From Stercorarius parasiticus (Eukaryota; Chordata; Aves; Charadriiformes; Stercorariidae): a DNA stretch of 64,000 nucleotides. Every line of letters starts with the position of its first letter. Within the stretch, counting starts at the first letter, position 1. Below are positions 49,203 through 60,784 of this stretch, in pieces. The stretch is taken from contig VWZL01005203.1 in NCBI GenBank assembly GCA_013396915.1, positions 62,001-126,000 on the forward strand, read 5' to 3'. The position numbers were made by a program, and so were the translations under genes. The notes beneath the pieces are model-generated. The model saw only the letters and a list, made by a program, of their open reading frames with translations, was not told the origin of the DNA and did not search any database.

Positions 49203-49966
49203 TGTCACAGGTGAGTCATTAAGAGAAGTTTTGTTGTGGGGTTAACAAAAAGGGTGTTATTAATGATGAAACGATGACCAAATGATAATTAATTGATGAT
49301 TGAATGAAAATTAAATGGTAAACAAATGGTTATCAAGCAATAATTGAATGGTAATCAAACAGTGATTTAACAATAACTTGACAATGATCTGATGATGATT
49401 TGACGAGGATTTAAATGATAATTTAAATGATAATTTAGATGGTGGTCAAACAATCTACAACTTGCTACATTTCTAATAATCAAGCTATAGTTGGATATAT
49501 AAATTTTGCAAGCATACAATATACTTTTAGGCCTAATGTAAAATGTCTCTTACCTCATTATAGATCTCAGATGCCAGGTCAGGTGTCTCTCAGCCTCGCG
49601 GAGTAACCTTGAGAGGTGTCCCTGCTCAAGGGGAGATCACCGCTGTGCAGCCTACAGGAGAGATCTATGGGCTGGGGGGGCTACAGTTATTTATAGCAGA
49701 AAGTGATTGACTCGTAGTCAAACTCCCCGTTTGGCGTACGTGCAGGAGTGCAGCTGTGTCAGTTTTCAGCTTTGTCTAGCCTCAGTTCAGGCTGGTACTA
49801 TTAGCTTCTGGTAAGACATGGCCTAGGCTCCTTAGTCCCTAAGAAGATATGGCTTAGCATGGTTCTCAAGGTCTGCACAGCAAGGCTGACTTCAGTCAGG
49901 CCCAGTTGTTGGTGATGCCTGAACCAAAGTACCGCTCACCCAGTTAGAGTGGGGGCATCCGTCACA
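49203..49966. repeat. Possible old LTR-like or other repeat (unassigned)
   Basis: The block begins TGTCACAGG and ends CCGTCACA, which would fit TG...CA LTR ends, and its right two-thirds are GC-richer than the flanks. I found no matching target-site duplication and no certain family. It lies just upstream of the solo LTR at 50235. Treat it as a candidate only. Confidence 0.25.
49258..49455. repeat. Degenerate 11-13 base tandem array (aatgataattaa type)
   Basis: About 200 bases built from loosely repeated words such as aatgataatt, ttgatgattg, aatggtaaac, aatggtaatc, ttaacaataact, gatgatgattt and aaatgataattt. Unit boundaries drift, so it is an old, decayed minisatellite. Confidence 0.7.
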
Positions 49967-50234
49967 CTCCACCTCTTACACCTTTTGCCCTTCTATGCTC
50001 CTCTTTCTCCTTCACTTCACCACACAGCAGAATGGAAGTTCTGGCAGTCGACATACCTGACCGCAGCCGCCACACAGGCAACCTGATAAACATTTTAACA
50101 AAGGATATCTCCTTAGGCAGAGTGCCAAGGCATGTCTGATAAGCTCAGCCCCTGATAAGCTCAGATGAAACCTACTTGATGTAGCGGGCAGGACAAAGAA
50201 ACCCTGATGGGTGCAGGACAAAGAAACTGTGCGT
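49967..50234. other. Spacer with two short duplications
   Basis: Contains ctgataagctcag twice (50136-50148 and 50152-50164) and gcaggacaaagaaac twice, the second with one extra A (50188-50202 and 50213-50228), just before the solo LTR. No gene. Confidence 0.65.
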
Positions 50235-50817
50235 GCTGGTTTTGCCTGGGATAGGGTTAGTTTTCTTCATAGTAGCCAGCATGAGGCTATGTTTGGGATT
50301 TCTGCTGAAAACAGTGTTGATAACATGGGGGTGTTTTAGTTATTGCTGAGCAGTGTTTACACAGAGTCAAGGCCTTTTCTGCTCCTCACCCCACCCCAGC
50401 AGCGAGTAGGCTGGCGATGCAAAAGAAGTTGGGAGGAGACACACCTGGGGCAGCTGACCCCTGCTGAGCAGAGGGATATTCCATGCCATATGACGTCATA
50501 CTCACTATATAAAGCTGGGGGAAGAAGAAGGAAGGGGGGGACATTTGGAGTGATGGTGTTTGTCTTCCCAAGTCACCGTTATGCGTGATGGAGTCCTGCT
50601 TTCCTGGAGATGGATGAACACCTGTCTGCCATTGGGAAGCAGGGAATGAATTCCATGTTTTGCTTTGTTTGCGTGCATGGCTTTTGCTCTATCTATTAAA
50701 CTGTCTTTATCTCAACCCATGAGTTTTCTTTTACCCTTCTGATTCTCTCCCAGGGCTGGGAGGAGGGAGCAAGTGGCTGTGTGGGGCTGAGCTGCCGGCT
50801 AGGGTTAAACCACAGCA
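50235..50817 (+). mobile_element. Solo LTR of an avian endogenous retrovirus
   Basis: An LTR of about 583 bases starting TGCTGG and ending CACAGCA, recognised by its distinctive wording ('gttgataacatgggggtgtt', 'gagtcaaggccttttctgct', 'gggttaaaccacagca'). It carries its own promoter parts: a perfect CRE site TGACGTCA at 50491-50498, a TATA box TATATAAA at 50506-50513 and a polyadenylation signal ATTAAA at 50695-50700. No primer-binding site or gag/pol follows, so it is a solo LTR left by recombination. I see no flanking target-site duplication. I believe the family is of ERVL type, common in neoavian genomes; the exact family name is uncertain. Confidence 0.85.
50491..50513 (+). promoter_or_regulatory. 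LTR core promoter: CRE plus TATA box
   Basis: TGACGTCA (50491-50498) is followed seven bases later by TATATAAA (50506-50513), giving a compact, intact core promoter inside the solo LTR. Transcription would start near 50540 and run rightward. Activity is untested. Confidence 0.65.
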
Positions 50818-51273
50818 CTATGATAATGGACTGATCTTCCAGGAAAACTGGAGTCAGCAACAACTATTCCAGGCACTGATGTCCTACACACACTTATCTG
50901 TCTACGAAAAAGGTATTTATGCCAAAAAGATGTTAAAAGTAACTCGCTACCTACACAAAAGCTTCTCTGCAAAAGATCTCCCAGACAGACTGGACCCTTG
51001 CCGGGGACACCTGGATGACTTCAGATTCTGTGACATGGATCATCTTTGAAGTGAGATTAGCCCCACTCTTGGGAGCTGTTTCATGGGTGTCATACTGGTA
51101 ACAACTCGCATAATGTATTTATAGGCGTGCACACAGGTAAAGTTTCATAAGTATACATTTGCTTCACTAGTTGGAATTCTGCAATAACTTTCAATATACA
51201 TTATTTGCTTTACTCTTGTAATATGTATATATATACTTGCTTTCATGGTGGTAATTTTGTAGTGACTTGTAGC

Positions 51274-51370
51274 ATATATTTATATTTATATTTACATTTA
51301 TATTTATTTACATTTATATTTATTTATATATATATGTATTTACATTTACATTTACATATTATATTTTTTT
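51274..51370. repeat. AT-rich simple repeat (TTTATA / TTTACA)n
   Basis: Nearly 100 bases of alternating tttata, tttaca and tatata words. Confidence 0.85.
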
Positions 51371-54300
51371 ACTAATAGTAGTTTTGTAATAATTTGCAAC
51401 AAAGAAATTCTCAGAAGCCCTGACCTCTGTGTCCTTGTGTGCTGCAGAATCCTGAGAACCCCACGGTCACCATCTTTACATACTGATGGATCAGGTCAGG
51501 TAACCCCTACAGGTTGTGACCGTGACTGCTACAGTACCCATCTCTGTGGATACTCGCATGCAATCTAGAGAATAGACCGAGGACAAAAAGAGCACATGGA
51601 AATCCAGAGAAGGAAAGCATTTGAATTCAAAGAATTTCAAAATGAACTTCATTTATTTTGGAACATAGTGGCTTACTATGCCGTCTGCAGCTGTGAGTGG
51701 AGAGATGGTTTTCATTACCAAAATTCAGGCAAAATCTAACCTTTAGCCAAATAACTCAATGAACACAGCAGTGGTATTTTACCGTAACTTTCCTATCACA
51801 GGTCAGTTGCTAACACAGTTAAGCAAAGCCCATGGGAACAGAGGTGACTAACTGGGCAAAAGGATACACACAGTATTTTTTCTTCTACTCCCATAATAAG
51901 ATAGTCTCCTTGAGTGACTGCCAATAGGAAAAAATGAAGACATTTTAATGAAATTCATCAGAAAAGCTCTCTGTGGCTGTTGAAAATAACAATATTGGGG
52001 GGTGTGTGTCTTGTTCTTCTCTTTTTCTTCTTTTTCTTGTTCCCTCCCATCTCCAAAATGCCAATTTATAGCTGTGGTCCAGTTGTGTTTCATAGCAATA
52101 AAAAAACACAGAATGAATGTCTCCAAGGGAGAAAGTATAATGCTAGTGGGAGCTGGGATTGCTTAACACCACTGTCAGCATCTGCCAATTCATTTTTAAA
52201 GGTTCCACTGACAGAAAACCATCTCATGAACTACTTCTGTATTCCACATTACTGTTTGTTTTCTTTTGGCTGAGGAGAACGCCAGCTCTTCAGGCAATGG
52301 AAAGTTGCAGCGGAGAATAAAAAAAGCTCCTGCAGGTCCTTTCAGAAGCAACAAGAAATTATTTGTTCAAAACATAACACAACCCATGAGGGAAATTGTC
52401 TTCCTTCTCTTCTGTTACAAGGAGGAATGTGACATGGACAGCTGGGCAATGGGAAGAAGGAAAATCTAAGGAGAGGACACTGGCAGGGGGACACTCTGAC
52501 ACCTTGGCAGCAAGAAAGCTGGAGACTGTTTGAGTTTCTGCTGAGGGCTGTAAAATAAGGACAGGATTTAGGAGAAGCTGTTGTGGTTGCTTTGGGCTAA
52601 GATGAGAGAGAATTGCAAGGTTACTCTTACAAAGTCTGAACTATCGTTTGTGTTTGAAGGACATGTGGAAGGAAAAGGAAAGAAGCAAAAACATCTGGGT
52701 AGAGTTATGAGTTATGAATGCTGCTGCTGACTAAAAGCCTACTGAGACAATAGGTGTGTCCTGATAAATGTGCTACAATGAATGACGGGGATGCCACAGG
52801 GAGGGCTCTGCCACAGGTGAGCTTTTGTTTATATGGGGAAATGGCAATGAAAATCTGCCTCATAGGCTTTAAATCTGTCCATTTTTAAGGTGTATCAAGC
52901 TCAATTAGAGCTAACATGCTGGCACTGAGCAAAAGCTAGGGCATAACACAGTCATAGCAGTCAGAATGTTTTTGTTCATTTCCCTCCATGTGTACTGCTA
53001 ATTAGATGACTAAAATCCAGTTTCTACTTCTTATTTCTAATCTCTTTCTATTGTCCTTCCTCTTTGCCTTTGGCTCCTCTTTTTGCAACCTAGCTTTATG
53101 GTAAGGTGGGTACACAGTGGTTGCAAAGAAAAATCACTGTGTCAAGAACTGCATTTTGGACTTTACAACATGCACTAAAGAACAGTGGATAGGTGTTATT
53201 AACAGAGAAATAAAAATCTAGTAATAAGCATAACTTATGAGCCATTTTCCCCAAGCAGCCTGAGAACACATTTTTGAGTGAGGGAGCATGTTGCAATTCT
53301 GTGTTCACCATTCCAGATTACTTGGGCTTTTCCTAAGACTTCCTTGCAATTAGGCTAGCACTGGATCCTTATTCAGTTGGTGCTCAAAGCTTCTGATGAC
53401 TAATCAATTAAAAACTACTAACAAAGGCAGTACTGCTTATTTGTTATGACACTTTAGCAAAAACAAGGCGAGAAAATAGGAAAATCGAAGCTTCTGCAAG
53501 AATGCTGTGACAATGCCAGCACGCATACAGCAGACAAAAACCTGACTGCTTGGCAAAATATTAATCAAAATATTCTGCCTATGCTCTGGAAGCATTTGAG
53601 GCAGCACTTAGCACAGCGATTTATGTTCAGCCAGTTAGAGCTCAGCCCTATGAAAGACAGTAAATTACTCTCCAAAGGCAAAAGGTTCATGCTCCAGTCA
53701 TGAGAAATTAATTGATGTTGAGAATTAATTATCTTATTTTATCATGAGCATTGTCTTCCATACACCTGCTGCTTTGGTTTTCTTGCTTTTTTTCTGCAAG
53801 AAATGTCATAGCTAAGGAAAACGTAGCTCTGTATTTTGTTTCCTATGTCTCGTGCTGTTCTGAGGCTACAGCTTTTACAGGTGGTAGGAGAAAGCAGCAG
53901 TACAGTCATTTCTATATGCTTCTAAGGCAACTAACTCTTCATTCTAATCAAGGGTGAAATCACCAAGATATCCTAGTGTCTCCTGAGACAGAGGTTTATT
54001 TTTCAAAGGTCAATCCACTGCAAGTCACTGCTCCTAAAGATTCTTTCTTTTTTAATCACCATATTTCTGCTGCAATTGTGTGCATCTTTTGTGTGCTCTC
54101 CTAGCAATTTAAAGAAGAATATTTTTGCATGGGTTTCCTTAGGCCACTTTGTTATTCCATCTTACTTGTTGCTCTGTTCATGTAACTTTCACGGTATTCT
54201 AGCAAGGCACTGGATAATCTGATGATAGACATGCAGCCGTTGTACAGTTTGTGCAGATTTTATTGTCTGCTGTCCCTTTCTGGCTGGGTGAGAAAGATAG

Positions 54301-54688
54301 ACCTAGGATTCCTTTGCTCACAGTTCCAGGTTCCTTTCCAGCATGTTGCCCTTTATCATACAACATTCAAGAATAATTTCTAAGCGCGCATTGTACAAAG
54401 CAAATTGCAAAAGCAGAAGTTAGAGACCAGCTCCATGGTAGCAGCAGACAGATTGTAGTCATTACAGATGAGGACATTTTAAACTCATGCTAGCTATACA
54501 TGAGGGATAAACCGCTGCATCCATTTTACAGACCTCCCTGCAAACTAATTGCAGCCATTTCAGTTGCACTTCTGACTCCAAGAACTCTAACCCACAAAAC
54601 AGGATAAGATCTTGAGGTGGTTGTGTGTTGGGCTGAGATATCAAGTTGTGAAACTTGATTTTCATTGCAATGACTCACCTACTGGCTA

Positions 54689-54925
54689 GTGAAGCTATCA
54701 CTTGTTCTGGCTCTGATGATTATTGTTCATGCCAACATACTGTCTCCACCTCAAGGAAGTCCGAAGGAGACCAATAATAACCTTGAAGCCATACCGGGAT
54801 CTGCCTTGAAAACTGCTTCAGTTCAAACCAGAACTATTGAAGTAACGTCAGCAATACAAGCACTACTGATTTACTTAAGCGGTAATGTGGTAAAGCGAAA
54901 AAAGCAGGGGTTTGGATGTGTTTAG
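54689..54925 (+). other. Open frame with secretory-signal-like start, no ATG
   Basis: The frame begins at GTG (54689) and reads KLSLVLALMIIVHANIL, which looks like a signal peptide with a cleavage-friendly Ala. A polar segment of about 45 residues follows, then a second hydrophobic patch (AIQALLIYLSG) ending at AGCG|GTAATG, a possible donor near 54881. An in-frame stop lies 18 bases upstream of the GTG, and no ATG lies between. It could be a decayed secreted-protein exon or chance; no family was recognised. Confidence 0.15.
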
Positions 54926-57900
54926 TCACATTGGAAATGAGGAAGGCTACAGATCTTCTGTGTGCTGAAGGCAAGAAGGGAAAATACCCAACAACTGTCA
55001 GCATTGGTCTCTGGAGGCATGGACAAGAGTCACAGAAAAGACAGAAGAGAGGCTTTCTGTGAAGAAGTCCTCAGTGATTCTGGGTGAACAGGAGGAGAAA
55101 GGCATGCCTAGCATGCATTCCTGGTTAAGTGTTGCAGTGGCAGTCACATAACTGCAGAGACCTCCTCCACTTAAGCTGCAGTTGCACGTGGAAGCATGTA
55201 GAACTGATGACAGATCTTCTAGCTTTTTTAAAAAGAAAAATTAAACACCTATTTTTATTTTAAATGAGATTCCAATTGTGAAAACTGTCTTTTGAGATAA
55301 CTGGTATGTTCCAGTTTTTCACTTCCTTAAAATGTCAATTTGAGATCAGTTGCTTTATCCAGCATAAATTTGCTTTAAGTGCAGATGGATATACCTGATC
55401 AAATAGAAACTCTCTTTGCTTTGTGTGGAAATCCTCAACAGTGTGACTGAACAAGCCTCAATACATGTAAACATGTTTAAGGTTACTGCCACATGTACAA
55501 AATAAGTCTGACATGCCTTTGGAGGAGTAACACTAAAAGCACTATTACGAACGCAATGCCATGTCTGTGTCTTTGTGTTTCAGTTGCTATCTCATCCTCT
55601 CCAAGAAGAGCGAGCTTTTTACAAGAGGTCATTAAGGGGAAGGATCTAGTCGGATACGTAGCTACTCAGTTTTGATTTAGACTTTGGACTTGGCTGACCA
55701 GAAAATCAACCACCCCTGCATTTAAGGTTTTCTGGAATGAGGATCTTGGTGGGCACAAACTCTGTTGTGCTAAAACAGACTGTAGGAGACTCAGAACTGG
55801 TTTGTTCTCAAAGTTCTATAGCTTTTGGTGCTGCAGCAAGCTGTAGCAAGACTTAACTCAGTATAAAAAGGATCTCTGGCATAAATTTGTGTTTCTTGCT
55901 TGCTTTCCACATTAACCTATATTAAACTACAAGTTGAAAGAGCCCTGTGGAGAACTTCAGCGGAATTGACAGACTGCCTTTGAACACTTACTGAATTGCT
56001 CTGAAGTTCACCCTGGCCAGTTACTCCAGGATACTGAAGGACACAAACCTCTGTCTGGCTTCTTTATTCTGACTGATTTCTGAACAACGCAGTCTTGCTA
56101 GCAGCAGCCTGGCATCAGCCCAGAGGTCTAAGCCCTGAAACGTGCCTCAGAGGCCTGCAGTTCGAAGCAATGTCAGGCTTTTCCCAGTTACGTGTGAACT
56201 TGGCGCCTAGGTACGCTCACACAGTTGACTGTGTGATTGAGATAACAGTTTGGGTTGTAAAACTCACTTGGGAAAACAGCTCTACAGTGGAACAAGAACA
56301 GAAATTCCCTAAATTACTCCTCTCTAACTGGAGTCTTACTAGGTGCTTTATGATCAATTCATTCACAACACTCTTAGGAAACTCTAGGAGACATCTTCTG
56401 CTCTGAGAAAAATGCATACTTTGCTCCTGAATCACAATCTGGCACTGCTGACACTTGCGTACGTTCTTTTGGAAGTGTACTTTTGGTTTGGAGTGATAGT
56501 TTCTCTAAAATCAGTGCCAGAGAGTCCTTTGGATTTTTATTTTAAAAGTATGGTCACGGTAGATATGAGATATCAGAATTATGGAAATAGTGATGTGTGT
56601 CAGGTTCTACAAATGACCATTTTATCTTCAACACTTATCAACTCTGAACCCCTCCTGTGTCACCAATTTTCAAACTTCATGCAGCTTAATTGGAAGCATT
56701 GCTGTTATCCTTTGGATATTGTGGAAAAAAGCATTGGGCAGATAAACACTTAAAGCACTCTAATATCTTTGTTCTTAAGATTGCTATGGACTACGAAGTT
56801 CCCCCAGTTTAGCCAGTCACCTTAACACCACACTTGACTCAAAAACAGTGAAGGCAAAAGCAGAGAAAAGCATTTTGCACAGCTAAAACAGACATGAGAG
56901 CTTGCAAAGGCTTATAATCACACACAGCAACAGGAACAGAAATTTACCCAGCTCGTAACGGGTTTTCTCCCCCTTTGTATCATCAGATAAACTGATAAAC
57001 ATTTCACAGGTTTCCTCTCCAAGAGCTCTGTGGCTCAAGCCAGCTTTTTATCCTGATATTGTCGACATGGAAGAAGGCCAGTATGAGAATCCCTTTTTTC
57101 ATCTAATTAGTGATAATGAAACCAAGAGGGAAGCAAAGCAGCCCTTCCAACCAAAAAAAGGCTGAGCTTCCCCCTTGGGAAAGAGTAATGGTTCTGTGAG
57201 TCTGGAACAGAGGATCTCCTCTACCATTTAATAAGCTAAAACATGCCTTCCCACATTTTTCCAAACTCTTAACCAAGTGGACAATCCCTTAACATTAGTT
57301 TGGAGATTGTTCAAAGTTCAAACCCCAAGAAGAAGCTGCTTCTTACATTACATTTTTATAATTCATATTAAAATGTATGTTTACTTCAACTAGAATGTAA
57401 ATAAAGTTAATGCATGTGGACCTTGAATAAAAGCAGAGGGGCGGATAAGCAATCCCTCTGAGTACCCTACAGTCATGTCTCTGAGGAGTGACTAAAAGTA
57501 AGCCTATGGGAACCAAAATGAAGGAGCTGAAGGCAAACTCAAGGAGGAAAAGGCACTGAATTGAGAACTATGGGCAAGGAAACAATTCCAGAGAAACTTC
57601 TCCCTGTCTGGAGAAATTTGCATTTCTATGTTTGAACATGTTTAGTTTCACCATCAAAGTGAAGAATGAGAACTATATAGAGTTACTGTGCAAACCCTGG
57701 AGGAAGAAACTAATGTTTGAACCGAAAAAGTGATATCTTGGCACAGCGGAAGGGACAGCTGACCAAACCAGACAAAAAGTTAACACTTTTTTTGGAAAGC
57801 AAACAAAGCTCTGCTCCAAATAGAGAGGTTGAGCAACGTCGGGCGTTGGAATACCGGAATGGTGGCACCAGGCACCCACCTGTCCATTCTGGTAAGTACC

Positions 57901-58061
57901 AGGCAGAAGCAAGAGTCCCTGCACTCACTTCATGAATAGGGCGCCGGATTCGCCGAGGACTGTTTTCACCTGAGATACACTGGTCCCCAGGGCAGGCACG
58001 ATTACATCCGGCATGTCCTGGATGCATGGCGGTGCAATGGGTGGGATCTCCCATGAGTGTT

Positions 58062-58282
58062 CCATCTCAACACGAGGAGGGAAATCTTTACTTTGAGGAT
58101 GGCAGAGCACTGGAACAGGCTGCCCAGAGAAGTGATGGAGTCTCCTTTTCTGGAGACATTCCAAACCCCCCTGGACGTGTTCCTGTGCAACCTGCTCTAT
58201 GTGACCCTGCTCTGGCAGGGGGGTTGGACTAGATGATCTCCAGAGGTCCCTTCCAACCCCTATCATTCTGTGATTCTGCGAT
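58062..58282 (+). mobile_element. CR1 LINE 3' fragment
   Basis: About 220 bases from 'atctcaacacgaggaggga' through 'agagcactggaacaggctgc' and 'gttggactagatgatctcca' to an ATTCTGTG tail at about 58264. It lies some 300 bases upstream of the CpG island. Confidence 0.93.
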
Positions 58283-58589
58283 CTGGTTATTTGAAGATGT
58301 GAAAAGTCTCTGCTTCCACCGGGCTGCCAAAAGGGTGTTAGCTGGCACGCCGAGCTGGCCACAGGCTCTCGCCCTTTCCAAGATCAGTCTGGTTGGAGCT
58401 CGCCACGAGCCCTGAGGGCAGCCTGAGGGAAAATGGGTGTCCAGACAGCGCCAAAGCCACTTTGGCCACCCTGGGATGGCAGCCTGAAGGGGAACTGAGC
58501 TCAGGCATAGCGGCTAAAGGAACTGGGTCGATGCCAGTGAAAACATCTCAAACTTCGGGGAAGATGCCCCAAAGGAGGCCACACAGGAG

Positions 58590-59300
58590 GCCACCATGAG
58601 GGACAAGCCCACCTGCCTCGGGCGCTCGCACGCCCTCGGGGGCCGGTGGGGGCTGCGCGGTTGTGGGGAGCCCAACGAGCCCTCCAAGCCCCACCACAGC
58701 AGCCGCCCGGGCTCCCACCGGCTGTCAGTGGGCCGTGGGCCGGCTCCCGGGCGGTACCGGGGGCGGCCGCTGGGAGGGGCGATGCGCCGTCTGCAGCCGC
58801 GGCCGTGCCGGGCGAGGCGGGGCCTTGCTGCCCGCCCGGCGNNNNNNNNNNNNNNNNNNNNNNNNNNNNNNNNNNNNNNNNNNNNNNNNNNNNNNNNNNN
58901 NNNNNNNNNNNNNNNNNNNNNNNNNNNNNNNNNNNNNNNNNNNNNNNNNNNNNNNNNNNNNNNNNNNNNNNNNNNNNNNNNNNNNNNNNNNNNNNNNNNN
59001 NNNNNNNNNNNNNNNNNNNNNNNNNNNNNNNNNNNNNNNNNNNNNNNNNNNNNNNNNNNNNNNNNNNNNNNNNNNNNNNNNNNNNNNNNNNNNNNNNNNN
59101 NNNNNNNNNNNNNNNNNNNNNNNNNNNNNNNNNNNNNNNNNNNNNNNNNNNNNNNNNNNNNNNNNNNNNNNNNNNNNNNNNNNNNNNNNNNNNNNNNNNN
59201 NNNNNNNNNNNNNNNNNNNNNNNNNNNNNNNNNNNNNGGTCCCCCCGGGGACCCTCCCAGGCCCGTCAGGTCCGCGGCAGGTAGACTGCCGTGCTGATGC
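58590..59300. promoter_or_regulatory. CpG island promoter (partly in a gap)
   Basis: From 58600 the sequence becomes very GC-rich with frequent CpG (gggcgctcgcacgccctcgg; ggggcggccgctgggagggg, GC-box-like; gccgcggccgtgccgggcga). It then enters an N gap and resumes as 'tcaggtccgcggcag'. It is the only clear CpG island in the window, so it probably marks a vertebrate promoter. A possible first-exon donor, CGGCAG|GTAGAC, is at 59280/59281. The direction and identity of the gene are not shown directly. Synteny makes IL1R1, transcribed rightward, the leading candidate. Open frames through the island cross Ns and are not evidence of coding. Confidence 0.75.
58842..59237. other. Assembly gap (396 Ns) in the CpG island core
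   Basis: A run of N flanked on both sides by very GC-rich DNA. Such promoter cores are commonly lost in short-read bird assemblies. The first exon of the downstream gene may lie here. Confidence 0.99.
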
Positions 59301-59457
59301 CTTCCAAAAAACCCCCCAAAACCGGCGGTTTCTGTTAATTTCAGGCGTGTTCTGAGGACATTTGTTTCGGTGAGGTGTGTGTTTGTACAGTCCTCCTGCC
59401 TCTGCGCCTGGCTGCTGGTTTTCCAGCTTTTCTGGCACTGAATAGCTGCCTTGGAAG

Positions 59458-59472
59458 TAATATTATTNGTAA

Positions 59473-59524
<52 letters not shown>

Positions 59525-59530
59525 TATTTT
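59458..59530. repeat. (TTA)n microsatellite
   Basis: About 16 uninterrupted TTA/ATT units (59476-59524) preceded by an imperfect part with one N at 59468. Confidence 0.95.
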
Positions 59531-59816
59531 GCATTTGTGTCTGCTTCCTCGCTGTGTGTCGCGTTATACAGACGCAGGCAGGACATACGGGAGGAAAACG
59601 AAGACTTGTAGGAGTGCTGAAGGCCACCACATTTTTTAAAGTACTTGTAACAGGAAGCAGGATAAAGCTTGGCGTAAAATCTTCTTGACCCGGTACAACA
59701 CTACAGAAGCTGTTTATTGCATAACTGCGATCAAACAGGGGCTCTTTTTTTTTAAACTGTTCGTATGACGACAAGAGCGAGGCTTTGGGTGAAAGAGGCG
59801 GCTGCAGAAGTACCAG

Positions 59817-59874
59817 CATCAAACCTAGCAGAGAGCTGCCGTGAGCGTCAAACCTAGCAAGGAGCTACTGTGAC
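59817..59874. repeat. 29-base tandem duplication
   Basis: Unit 1 (59817-59845) and unit 2 (59846-59874) share TCAAACCTAGCA, then AGAGAGCTGC versus AGGAGCTACT, then GTGA. Five to six differences between copies. Confidence 0.8.
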
Positions 59875-60784
59875 AGCCCCGGACCTGTCCGGGTCACAAC
59901 CTGTGAAGCCACAGCTTGGTGTGAACGAGCTCTACAGTGAAAACTACTGAGCTGAATCAAAGTTCCAGTTTGTTTCCAGCATCAGCCCTTAAGTTCGGAG
60001 AGTTTTCGTTAGGGACTGGAGCGAAATGCTGGATGTGTTTTGCTTTTCTTCTCTGTAAACTCGTCGGCTGCGCGCTGGTTTCAACTTGGACCGTTTGTGT
60101 GAGCCTGGATTCTCAAAAGACAGGTTGGAGTTGCTAAATTGAGCATGCTCACCTTTCATATAGATTGTGAAATTGGGAGTGCTGTAAAAGCTGAGGAACT
60201 GTCAAAAAAACTCTTGCACAAAAATTGTTTTATAATGCAAAATCCTTAGTTCAGGTATTTTAAATTAATTCTTAAATGAGAAATACCCATTACTATTTTT
60301 TTGGTAAAAAATAGTACTGATTTCCTCCCTGAGAGTAATATATTAATTTTTTAATACTTTGTGTCACTGTATTTTTGATACATACATTTTTATCTGCATG
60401 AGTCCTTCTGGTCCTTTGAAAAGCCTTTTAGCTGTACTTGAAAATGTTAGTGGAAAAGTAATAACTTACTTTGGACTTATGAACTATTCCACATTAAAGT
60501 CCACATTACTTTATATTGACAGGTATCAGGAATTGAAATGACATAGAAAAGTTTTCAAAGCGCTGACTGCGAAATGACCTCCTTCCACTTGATGCAGAAA
60601 GGAGGTACTGTTTTCAACTGCTTTGAATACTGATAAGATCGCTCGTTTCAAGGTTATTTGGATGCTCTCATTGCCTCTGGTTTGACATGTGGGGGAAGTG
60701 GGTGGGTAAGTAGCTCTTCACTGTACTAGAATCAACCGGTGGTGGCCAGTTATGTACAGCTACAGGTATCCATCTCTTTTTTTT

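Larger units (their letters stand above)
50818..58061. other. Intergenic, no confident gene
   Basis: About 7.2 kb of mostly AT-rich DNA with an AT-rich simple tract (51274-51370), a signal-peptide-like frame with a GTG start (54689-54925), a 113-codon frame (56412-56753) and an isolated perfect donor site (CTG|GTAAGT at 57891/57892). None is confirmed as genic. Confidence 0.55.

Noticed and set aside
50818..51050. Retroviral internal region after the LTR
   Set aside because: No primer-binding site, gag-like or pol-like reading follows the LTR, so only a solo LTR is called.
58596..59438. Several 210-237 codon frames across the CpG island on both strands
   Set aside because: They run through 396 Ns, which cannot encode stops, and the flanking parts are Arg/Pro/Gly-rich readings of GC-rich DNA. 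They are artefacts.
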